Origin: DATKWD01 sp963704815
Lineage (GTDB): Bacteria; Actinomycetota; Acidimicrobiia; Acidimicrobiales; Salinilacustritrichaceae
DNA: 64,000 nucleotides
NCBI GenBank assembly: GCA_963704815.1
Contig: CAVPHU010000001.1
Location: 1,116,001-1,180,000, forward strand
Direction of reading: 5' to 3'
Shown: piece after piece, positions 8,832-17,624 of the stretch
Position numbering within the stretch: the stretch's first letter is position 1
Layout of the letters: every line of letters begins with the position of its first letter
Made by a program: the position numbers and the translations under genes
The notes under the pieces: generated by a model
What the model was told of the DNA's origin: nothing
Database searches by the model: none
The model's input: the letters and a program-made list of their open reading frames with translations, nothing else

Positions 8832-10105
8832 CCGGCGCCGGATCCGACCCGATCGCCCGGTTCTACGATCGACATCCCTATCCGCCCCCGGTCGACGACC
8901 TCACCGCCGCGGCCAGGGGCTGGGAGGACGGCACCCGGCGACGGATCGAGCATCATCGGCGGTGGCCGGCGCTGCCGTTCCGCGACGGCCACTCGATCCT
9001 GGTGGCCGGGTGCGGTACGTCGCAGGCGGCTCGCTATGCCATTCGGCATCCGAACGCTCGGGTGGTGGGCATCGACGTCAGCCCGACGAGCATCTCCCAC
9101 ACCAGAGCGCTGGCCGAGCAGCACGACCTCGAGCACCTCGAGGTCCGGGAGCTCCCGATCGAGCACGTAGGCGATCTCGGCGAGGCATTCGACCAGGTGG
9201 TGTGCACCGGCGTGATCCATCACCTCGACGACCCGCCGACCGCCCTCCACGCGCTCCGTGATGTCCTGAGCTCGCAGGGCACGATCGACCTCATGGTGTA
9301 CGCGCCCTACGGCCGCGCCGGCATCGAGATGATCCAGGCCTATTGCCGAATGCTCGCCGTTCGGCCCGAGCCCGACGACATCAACGACCTGATCGCAACG
9401 CTCCGAGAGGTGCCGGCGCATCATCCGATCGCTCACCTGCTTCGCGAGACCCCGGACTTCGCCGACGACGATGCCCTCGCCGACGCCTTGTTGAATCCGC
9501 GAGAGCAGTCGTACTCGGTGCCCGAGGTCTTCGAGCTCCTCGACGCTGCCGGGCTGCGCTTCACCCGGTGGCTGCGTCAAGCGCCCTATCTCCCGGGCTG
9601 CGGGTCGGTGGCGACGGTGCCGCATGGCAGGCAGATCGCCGCGCTCGACGCGCCCGACCAGTACGCCGCCGTCGAGCTCTTCCGCGGAACGATCATGCGC
9701 CACAGCCTGCTCGCTCGCCGAGACGACGCGCCTCCGAGCGCGATGACGATCGAGTGGGTCGGCGACCGCATCGCCGGCGCCGTCCCCATTCGCGAGACCA
9801 CCGCCGTCTCGGTCACCGACCGCCTGCCCCCGGGTGTGGCGGCGGCCCTGTTGAACCGGGCCCATGTCCACCCCGATCTCGTCATGTTCGTCGACGACGC
9901 AGGACTCGGAACCTGGAACGCGATCGACGGTCGTCACACGATCGACGACCTCGGCGGCGACATTGAGTTCTTCAAGAAGCTCTGGGACCACGACCTGGTC
10001 GTGCTCGACACCAGCGGGACGATCGACGGGCGAAGCCGGGCGTTCCAACGCGGGGATGCGGTGAGAAGCCACGCTGAGCCGACTCACTACAGTCCTCGGC
10101 CATGA
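8828..10105 (+). CDS. Class I SAM methyltransferase with C-terminal extension
   Basis: A 425-residue protein. Residues about 55-170 form a class I Rossmann methyltransferase: ILVAGCGTSQAARYA (SAM loop), VVGIDVSPTSI, and the post-IV region QVVCTGVIHHLDDP. The remaining 250 residues include helical segments and a C-terminal region I do not recognise (ending FFKKLWDHDLVVLDTS). Substrate unknown. GTG 8828 overlaps the HAD stop as GTGA, showing tight coupling, and its own stop overlaps the next ATG. Confidence 0.82.
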   Translation: MTGAGSDPIARFYDRHPYPPPVDDLTAAARGWEDGTRRRIEHHRRWPALPFRDGHSILVAGCGTSQAARYAIRHPNARVVGIDVSPTSISHTRALAEQHDLEHLEVRELPIEHVGDLGEAFDQVVCTGVIHHLDDPPTALHALRDVLSSQGTIDLMVYAPYGRAGIEMIQAYCRMLAVRPEPDDINDLIATLREVPAHHPIAHLLRETPDFADDDALADALLNPREQSYSVPEVFELLDAAGLRFTRWLRQAPYLPGCGSVATVPHGRQIAALDAPDQYAAVELFRGTIMRHSLLARRDDAPPSAMTIEWVGDRIAGAVPIRETTAVSVTDRLPPGVAAALLNRAHVHPDLVMFVDDAGLGTWNAIDGRHTIDDLGGDIEFFKKLWDHDLVVLDTSGTIDGRSRAFQRGDAVRSHAEPTHYSPRP

Positions 10106-11211
10106 CCCCTCCGCTGAAGCGACACGCAACCCTCTCTCGTTGGCTCGTGGTCGCTGCCTGCGTGCTCATGGCGTTCGCCACGCTCACCACGTGGCTGCAA
10201 CGCCAGGCCCTGAGCACCACCGCATGGCTCGCCGCCACCGACCAGCTCCTGGCCGACGACGAAGTCCGCGACGCGCTCTCGGTCTTCTTGGTCGACGAGC
10301 TCTACAAGGCCGTCCCCGTCGAGGACGAGATCGCGAAGGTGCTCCCCGACGACCTCGACGGCCTTGCACCCATCCTGGCCTCGTCGATCCGACAGCCGGC
10401 CACCGACGCCGTCGACGCGCTGCTGGCGAGCGACGAGGCGAAGGACATCTGGCGAACGGTCTCCCGAGAAGCGCATTCGCTCTTCGTCGCCGTGCTCCAG
10501 GACGACTCAACCGACGCACTGTCGACGAGTGGAGGAGCCGTGACGATCGATCTCGGCCAGCTCGTGGAAGCGCTGGCCGAACGAGTCGGGTTCAGCGGCG
10601 ACCGCCTGGCACAGCTCCCGGACGACGTGGGCGTCGTCACCCTCTTCGAATCCGGTGAGCTCGAACAGGCTCAGGACCTGGTCCGAACCGTCGAACGAAC
10701 CGCGACGGTCCTCGTGGTGTTGGTGCTCGCCCTGTTCGCTGCGGCGATCTGGTATTCGTCCGATCGACGCCGGACGCTCCGCAACATCGGTATCGGCATC
10801 AGCATCGTGAGCGTCACGGTGCTGATCGGACGACAGGTCGGAATCGGTGCGCTGGTCGCCAGCTCTCCCAACCCCGGCAACGAGCCCGCGCTCAGTGTGC
10901 TCGACATCGGTACGAGCCTGCTGAGGCAGTCTGCGTTCACCCAGTTCACGGTCGGCCTGCTGCTGGTGGCCTTCGCAGTCCTGGTCGGGCCGACCGAGCT
11001 GGCGGCCAGAGTTCGCCGGTTCATCCGCCCGGCCATGAGCTATGGCGCCGTGTCCATCGTCGGCGGAGGCGTGGTGCTGGCTCTCATCCTGAGCTTCTTC
11101 CGGACATCAGGTCCGGCCGCCGGGTGGGTCGTCGTGTCGGTGCTGTTCGCCGCCTGCCTCGCCGGCGCGGCTTGGATCCAACGAGTCACCATGAGCGAAC
11201 TCCAAGCGTGA
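10102..11211 (+). CDS. Multi-pass membrane protein of unknown function
   Basis: A 369-residue protein. One N-terminal helix (about 13-30) is followed by a roughly 170-residue, probably extracytoplasmic, acidic and helical region, then four further helices (about 205-222, 228-246, 273-296 and 308-365 as two). No family is recognised with confidence. It overlaps the upstream methyltransferase (ATGA) and the downstream RDD gene (GTGA). TACAGT 8 nt before the ATG may give an internal leaderless transcript. Confidence 0.8.
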   Translation: MTPPLKRHATLSRWLVVAACVLMAFATLTTWLQRQALSTTAWLAATDQLLADDEVRDALSVFLVDELYKAVPVEDEIAKVLPDDLDGLAPILASSIRQPATDAVDALLASDEAKDIWRTVSREAHSLFVAVLQDDSTDALSTSGGAVTIDLGQLVEALAERVGFSGDRLAQLPDDVGVVTLFESGELEQAQDLVRTVERTATVLVVLVLALFAAAIWYSSDRRRTLRNIGIGISIVSVTVLIGRQVGIGALVASSPNPGNEPALSVLDIGTSLLRQSAFTQFTVGLLLVAFAVLVGPTELAARVRRFIRPAMSYGAVSIVGGGVVLALILSFFRTSGPAAGWVVVSVLFAACLAGAAWIQRVTMSELQA

Positions 11212-12299
11212 CGAAACGCGAGGAGTCGGCGCAGTCGAGCAACCCGGGGTTGATCAGCGGGGTCATCGGGATGGTCGCTCCCGCGGTCATCCGAACGATT
11301 CCGATGGACGACGTCGTCGAGCAACTCGATGTCAACGCCATCGCCGAGCGACTCGACCTCGACGCCCTCATGGCTCGCCTCGACATGGACGCCCTCGTCG
11401 ACCGACTCGATGTCAACGCCATCGCCGACCAACTCGACCTCGACGCCCTCATGGCTCGCCTCGACATGGACGCCCTCGTCGACCGACTCGACGTCAACGC
11501 CATCGCGAACATGCTCGACCTCGACGCCCTCATGAAGAAGATCGACATGGGCCAGATCACCGCCGGCGTGACCGGTGACGTCGCAGTCTCAGGCCTCGAT
11601 CTGGTCCGCCGCCAACTCGTGCGCGCCGATGCCACCGTCGACGGCGTGACCGACCGCATCCTCCGCCGCCAGCCCGGCGACCGCCCGGTTGCCCCAGCTC
11701 GCTTGGAGGAGGAACCGGAGTCGGAAGACCCGGACACGGGCGACTCGGGAGAGATCCAACGGCGTGACGTGAGTGGCCACTACGCAGGACCGGTCACCCG
11801 TCTGCTGGGGCTGGCCGGCGACTTCTCCCTGGCGTTCGCCTCCTGGGGGATCTTCTGGGCGGTGACCCTGTTCATCGTCGGCGCCGGTGACCGGAAGCGA
11901 CGTGTCGCTCGGATCCGGTGGCTGGGTGAGCCAGGTCCTCATCATCGCTTGGCTGCTGATCTACTTCTGGATACCGGTGGGGTTGTTCGGACGAACGCCC
12001 CTGATGGCACTGGTCGGCCTGGCCGTCGTTCGGCGTGACGGCGGAATCGTCGACGGGCGCCATGCGTTCGGTCGTGCGCTGTTCGTGCCGATCTCTTCGG
12101 TGCTGTTCATCGTCGGACTCGATCGGCATCTTCGTGGGCAAGGAGCGACGAGCGCTGTACGACCTCACCGGTGGGACGGTCGAGGTGTACGACTGGGGCT
12201 CGCGCGACGCCGAGCAGCCGGTCAGCATCCGCCAACAATTGTCCGCCCGGGTCACGCGGCGACGGGCGCTGCGACGCGGACGCGCCTCCCGCGACCTGA
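11208..12299 (+). CDS. RDD-family membrane protein with nonapeptide repeats (frameshifted)
   Basis: After a short helix come nine tandem 9-residue repeats of the form LDxDALxxR (11325-11567), then a linker and an RDD domain: RLLGLAGDFSLAF, two membrane helices and RALYDLTGGTVEV. RDD proteins are poorly understood; some are linked to ion or metabolite transport. The RDD part is spread over three frames. One extra base near 11891 (gccggtgacc) and one near 12120 repair it (VGAVTGSD and VGLIGIFVGKE). A further change near 12250 would allow the stop at 12297-12299, 11 nt before the SulP start. That end is inferred. Start GTG 11208 overlaps the preceding stop. Confidence 0.72.
11325..11567 (+). repeat. 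Nine coding 27-bp repeats in an 81-bp super-repeat
   Basis: The translated units read LDVNAIAER, LDLDALMAR, LDMDALVDR, LDVNAIADQ, LDLDALMAR, LDMDALVDR, LDVNAIANM, LDLDALMKK and IDMGQITAG. The three-unit block repeats with near identity at DNA level, which indicates recent expansion by 81 bp steps. Confidence 0.9.
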
Positions 12300-12310
12300 G
12301 CCGACAACCG

Positions 12311-14005
12311 ATGCTGAGGCGTCTTCGCGCGACGGTTCCGGTCCGACACGCTGAAGGAGGACGCGGTCGCCGGGGTCGTGCTCGGCGGCCAGAGCGTGCC
12401 CGACGGGCTGGCCGGGGGCCTGCTGGCCGGGGTCAACCCGGTGTTCGGGCTCTACGGCTACCTGTTCGGCATGCTCGGCGCTGCGTTCGTGACCGGCTCG
12501 GAGTTCATGACCGTGCAGGCCACCGGGGCCATGGCCGCGGTCGTCTCCGACGTCGACGCGGTGCACGGCGGCGACGACCCCGAGACGGGCGTTGTTCACC
12601 CTCGCCGTGCTGACCGGTGTGGTCATGATCGTGGCCGGCGTCCTCAAGCTCGGCTCGATCCTGCGGTTACGTCTCGAATGCCGTGATGGTCGGCTTCATC
12701 AGCGGCGTCGGCATCAACATCGTGCTCGGCCAGCTCGACGACTTCACCGGCTACGAGTCCGAGGGCTCGAATCGCCTCGCTCGGCCTTCGACCTGCTGCT
12801 CCATCCCTTCGACGATCGATGCGGCCACGCTCGTGGTCGGGCTCGCTCACCGATCGCCCTCATCGTCACGCTCGAGCGGACGAGGCTCGGGGCACTCAGC
12901 CTCGTCGTGGCCGTCGTGGTCGGCTCGGCCCTGGTCCCGCTGTTCGACCTGCGACGTCGCCCAGCTCAGCGACATCGTCGTCGATCCCGGGCGGCCTCCC
13001 GGCGCCCGGGGCTGCCGCGGTTCGGTCACTCGTGCCCTCGCTGCATCGTTCCGGCCGTGTCGCTGGCCTTCGTCGGACTCGTGCAGGGGGCCGGCATCAC
13101 TGCCAACTTCCCCAATCCCGACGGCACCTACCCGGATGCATCCCGTGACTTCGTGGGCCAGGGCGTCGGTAACCTCGTGTCCGGCACCTTCCAGGGCATG
13201 CCGGTCGGCGGTTCGATGTCGGCGACGTCGATCGTCACGCCGCCGGGTCCCGCAGCCGGGCTGGCGCAGCTCATCGCCGGCGTGGTCATGGCGATCATCA
13301 TCATCGTGTTCGGCAGCGTGGTCGACGAGACGGCCATGCCGGCGCTGGCCGGGCTCTTGATGGTGGTCGGCTTCCGAACGGTCAAACCCGAGGACATCCT
13401 CGCGGTGTGGAAGACCGGTCAGGTCCAAGCTGCGACCATGGCCGTCACCCTGGCGCTCACGATCGTCATCCCGCTCCAGTTCGCGGTGCTGGTCGGCGTC
13501 GGGATGTCGACGCTCCTGTTCGTCATCCGCCAGTCGAACGATCTCGTCGTGAAGCAGCTGGTGATCGAGGACGACGGAGTGCGCGAGGTCGAGCCACCGT
13601 CCGACGGTCCCGCCGAGCGAGCGTCGTCCTGATCCAGCCCTACGGCAGCCTGTTCTTCGCATCCGCGTCGGTGTTCGAAGACCAGCTTCCCGACGTGACC
13701 GAGGCCTCCCGCAACTCGGTGGTCATCATCCGGCTTCGCGGACGCACCGATCTCGGATCGACGCTCACCGAGACGCTCGGCCGCTACGCCGACAGCGCTC
13801 GAAGGCCGTCGACAGCAAGCTCGATGCTGATCTCCGACAACGAACGGGTGCTCGCCCAGCTCGACGCCGCCGGCCTGACCTCGATGCTCGGCGAGGAGAA
13901 CATCTACCGGTCCGACGAGTGGTTGGGGAAGACGATGCGCCGGCCGTACCGCGACGCCGAGACGTGGGTCGAGGAAGCCCCTCACGAGAGCGCGACCCGG
14001 ACTGA
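12311..14005 (+). CDS. SulP/SLC26-type anion transporter with STAS domain (many frameshifts)
   Basis: A SulP family permease for sulfate, bicarbonate or a related anion. Recognisable pieces, in several frames, are GGQSVPDGLAGGLL, FGLYGYLFGMLG, AVMVGFISGVGINIVLGQL, the central VSLAFVGLVQGAG, and GMPVGGSMSAT. A C-terminal STAS-like domain follows (13635-13970; VVLIQPYGSLFFASAS). At least seven single-base changes are needed, near 12332, 12590, 12665, 12775, 12840, 12955, 13000-13045, 13600 and 13800, so the exact protein cannot be given. ATG 12311 and the stop near 14005 are inferred. Conserved motifs persist between breaks, so errors in this stretch are more likely than gene decay. The 3' end overlaps the convergent cyclase-like gene. 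Confidence 0.68.
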
Positions 14006-16114
14006 CGGACCGCGTCGACGAACGGGGCGCACCACGTGGGCCTCGATGTCGTCGTCGAGGCCGGGGAGGTCTTCAGCCGGGCCGATGTCCCAGTCGACTC
14101 CCAGCGCCTCGCTCACCGGCTGATCGGCGAGGATCTGCCCGGGTGCGGCGAGCGCTCCGAGGGTCACCGCTGTGGTGGGTCGCGTCGCCCCAGACGCTGA
14201 ACGTCATCTGGCTGGTTCCGAGCACTCCGGTGGCCACCTCGCCTGCCGAGAGGCCGAGTCGCACGGTGAGCTCGTGGCCCGGACTCCGCCCCGATCTCGG
14301 GGACGAGGGCTGCGATCGAAGCGGCGAACTGCGCGGCCTCGGCCACCTGCGCGTCGCCATGTCCGAGGCCGGCCGCGAACAGCTGACTTCCCGACGAGCG
14401 CCTGATTCGCTCGATCCCGAACTGCTCCATGAGCCCATCGGCCTCCTCGTTCAGGCGATCGGCGATCTCGAGCACGACATCCTGATCGACCCCGACCGCC
14501 TCGGGGATCCCGTCGACGGTCGCCGAGATGATCGTCGCCGTGTCGAAGATGTCCTCGATCGCCTCTTCGCCGCCACGGAACCGGTCGACCAGGCGGGCCG
14601 GCAGGACCGCCGTCAACATGTCGGTGATGTTGCGTTCCTCGTGCGACGATCGCCTGATCGCGCACCTCCAACTGGCGAGCAACGCCCTCGAGCTGCCGGC
14701 CCAGGTCACCGAGCTCGTTGTTCCCGAGATCCTGCACCTCGGTGTCGAGATCACCGCCCGCGATCCGGTCGGCGGCCTCGACGAGCGACTGCGCCGGCCG
14801 GGTGAGCGTGCGTGCCAGGAGGAAGCCGACGAGGGCGATCGTCGGGAGCAGGATGGCCAGCTCGATGAGGATGGTGCGGAGAAACGAATTGAGCGCCGAG
14901 TCGGTCTCGGACGTGTTGCGTTCGACGACCACGACCCAGTCCAGACCGGACACGTCGACTGGCGCCGAGGCCGCGAGCGTCTCGATGCCGAGGTAGTTCG
15001 TGACCGTCCCGAGGAACTCCTCGCCCTCGGCCGCCGTGGTCACCGCCTCGTTGTCGACCGGTTGCAGCAGCACCGGTGAACCCACGGTTGCGATCAGATC
15101 GGTTGCATCCTGGTCGTCATACCGTTCGGCATGTCGCCGCAGGTAGTCCTCAGGATCCTCGATCCAGGCCCGCGACTCCGAACGCAAGGTGCCGTCAGCG
15201 CCCACGACGTAGCCTCTCCGGTGTCGCCGAGGCCCAGCAGCTGCCAGTCGAACTCAGCCGTCATCACCGCACTCAACACCTCGACCGGCACCTCGGTCAC
15301 CACAGCACCCACCACCTCGGGGCCAGACCGAATGGCCGCGGCGAGGAAGATGACGGGTGCGCCTCTCGTGGGGATGTAGAAGAACGTGTCGGAGACGACG
15401 GCGTCGCCGACCGCCACGCTGGTGAGGTCGTCGAGCACCTCGCCCAGGCCATCATCCGCGTAGGGGCCGGTGAACCCGTTCGTCCCGAAGTCGATGCGCT
15501 TCTTCGTCGAGTACACGACGTTGGCGGTGTCGGCGTCCAGGAGCAGGAGGTCGTCCATCCGGGCGTTCTCCATGAGCGCGCGGAGGAGTGGGTGATGGAC
15601 CGCGTGCGTGGCGCTGTACAGCGAGCCATCGCCGGCGTCGTCGAGGCCATCGCGCTCGTCGAACCCGTCGGGGTTCTCGGCGATGTAGAAGTGCTGGAGG
15701 TAGCGGCCGGCGGCGGTGGCGGGGACGAGGTCGTCGGAGGCGATGTCGACGCCGGCGTCGACGAACGGAGGCAGCGCCTCGGTCTCGTAGAGGTCGGTGA
15801 GCTGCGCTTCCTGCGCAGGGGTGATGTCCTCGTCGATCGCGTCGAAGCCCGCCGACAGATCTGCAAGCGCGTCGACGACGCTCGGATTGGCGGCCAGCGT
15901 CGCGACCCGAGTCTCCAGCCGATCGAAGCCGATCTGGAGGGCCTGAATCCGTCGTGCTCCGGACCGACTCGAGTTGCGACTCGACGCTGTCGTCGATCAG
16001 CAGCCGGGCGAAGACGTAGTTGACCCCGGCAAGCAACACCACCGACACCAAGGCGACCCCGACGAGCGTACGCGTGAGACGACGGCGAAGGCCGGGGGTT
16101 CGTGTGCCGCTCAC
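13982..16114 (-). CDS. Membrane sensor with degenerate class III cyclase domain 1 (frameshifted)
   Basis: Order: N-terminal helix (VGVALVSVVLLAGVNYVFA), a large extracytoplasmic sensor (NVVYSTKKRIDFGTN; GDTGEA then LRSESRAWIEDP), a second helix (IELAILLPTIALVGFLLA), HAMP, a linker with LTAVLPARLVDRF, and a class III nucleotidyl cyclase-like domain. In that domain the first metal Asp position (usually FADI) reads TIISATVDG and the second (usually GD) reads SSGSQLFAAG, while the later RLGLSAGEVATGVLG and SVWGDAT are kept. Catalysis is therefore doubtful. About six frame changes occur (near 15950, 15570, 15200, 14655, 14310 and 14165). GTG 16114 overlaps the channel gene's stop as GTGA. Confidence 0.75.
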
Positions 16115-17624
16115 GTGGACTCCGACTCAGGTGCGTCGCCAGGAGGCAGGGCCGGCTTGGTCGCCTCTCGAGCCAACCGACGGAGCACGCGATCGACCCG
16201 TCGGCGTCTCGTCGACCCGAGTTGCTCGAGCACCGTGGCGAGATCGGGGGCGAGCGCGATCGCCCGACCGGCGGCCTCGGGTGGAATGGCCACGACCTCA
16301 CAGTCGGTCACCGCGACGACCAAGGCCTGCCGGTCCATCTCGGGCAGGTCTTCGAGCACCCCGAAGACCTCACCGGCCTCGATGTCGAGCACATCGAGGT
16401 CGTCGACGCCGTTGCGGCGCAGCACCAGACGAGCCCGACCAGCGGTGAGCAACCAGAGCTCGCGCTGAGCACCGGCGGAAACGATCGTCTCGCCGAGCTG
16501 ATACTGGTCGACCGATGCCGCAGACGCCAGCTGGCCGAGGACGGCCTCGTCGAGATCGGCCATGAGCGGAGCGTCGCTGATCCGCCGGCGGACGTCGGCC
16601 GCGGTGATCTGGCTCTCGATGGCGGTCTTGGCCCCGTCGAAGAGATAGAGGTCCTGCGCAGGGTTGGGGAGCGGCACGTCGTGGCGATACGACAGATACC
16701 AGACCAACGCACCGAAGTCGGCCCGGACCCGGGGGGCGATCGCGTAGTCGTCGATCCACAGGTAGGCCTCGTAGTCGACCACCGGGTCGGCGATCTGGGT
16801 CACCCAGACGTACGGGGCCGGATCCTCCAGGACCCCGGGCGTGGACCGGGCGGCGTCGAGCAGCATCTCCTTGGCAGCCGTCGGCGGCGCCGTGCGCTCG
16901 ATCTGTACGGGAACCTTGACGCGATGATGCCGTCCGGGTCGGTCGAAGTTGGTGATCTTCACCGTGGACAGCTGTCCGTTGGGGATGACGACCATGTCAC
17001 CGTCGCGGTTCTGGATCCGGGTGGCCCGCCAGTTGACGTCGATCACCCGACCCTCGATCTCGTCGGCTTCGATCCAGTCGCCGGGGCTGAACGGCTGATC
17101 TGCGAGCAGGGTGAACCCGGAGGCGATGCCGCTCAGCGTGTCCTGGAGTGCGAACGAGATGACGAGCGAGGTGACCCCGGCCGCGGTGAGCGCTGCGGAC
17201 AGGTTGACCCCCCACACGCCGGCGATCAGCACCCACAGCGTCGCGAGGATCACCAGGATCCTGGGAAGAGCGAGGATCAGGCGCGGGATCGAGGGTCGGC
17301 CCGAGCGTCGCGGCCGGTCGATCAGACCTGCGACCACGACCCGGAGGGCCGACAGCACCGCAGCCGCACCGCTCAGCAGGACACCGCTCCCGAGGAAGCG
17401 GATGATCAGGTTCCCGACTCGACGTCGAAGAGGGCCTGGGCGAGGATCCACAGGGTCAGCAGCGGGACCAGCCACACGCGCACGATCGACACGGCCGACC
17501 GGAACTCCGAGTCACGCTGCCGGAGCCGTTCCTCGACCTCGCCGGCTCCGATGATCAAGAGCGGAAGGACGACGATGACCACGGCGGCCCAGGCGGCGCT
17601 GCCGTCAGCGAAAAGGCCGCTCAT
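16111..17624 (-). CDS. MscS-type channel with C-terminal CNBD-like domain (one frameshift)
   Basis: A small-conductance mechanosensitive (bCNG-like) channel. N-terminal helices are followed by the pore helix and beta domain: VTSLVISFALQDTLSGIASG, DQPFSPGDWIEADEIEGRV, VVIPNGQL. The C-terminal 130 residues form a cyclic-nucleotide-binding fold (LGETIVSAGAQRELWLL, IEAGEVFGVLEDL, MDRQALVVAV). In the phosphate cassette the canonical FGE Glu reads Val (FGV), while the Arg is kept. One base is missing near 17416; a fourth G gives FDVESGNLIIRFLG. ATG 17624 overlaps the upstream stop as ATGA. It lies between two sensor/cyclase-like genes, so it is probably their output. Confidence 0.85.

Noticed and set aside
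11325..11567. 81-bp repeats as a non-coding repeat array
   Set aside because: They keep the reading frame and encode regular nonapeptides.
12311..14005. SulP gene as a true pseudogene
   Set aside because: Every segment between breaks keeps family motifs, and breaks sit mostly at short runs in a stretch where neighbours are equally affected. Sequence error is more likely, but it cannot be proved here.
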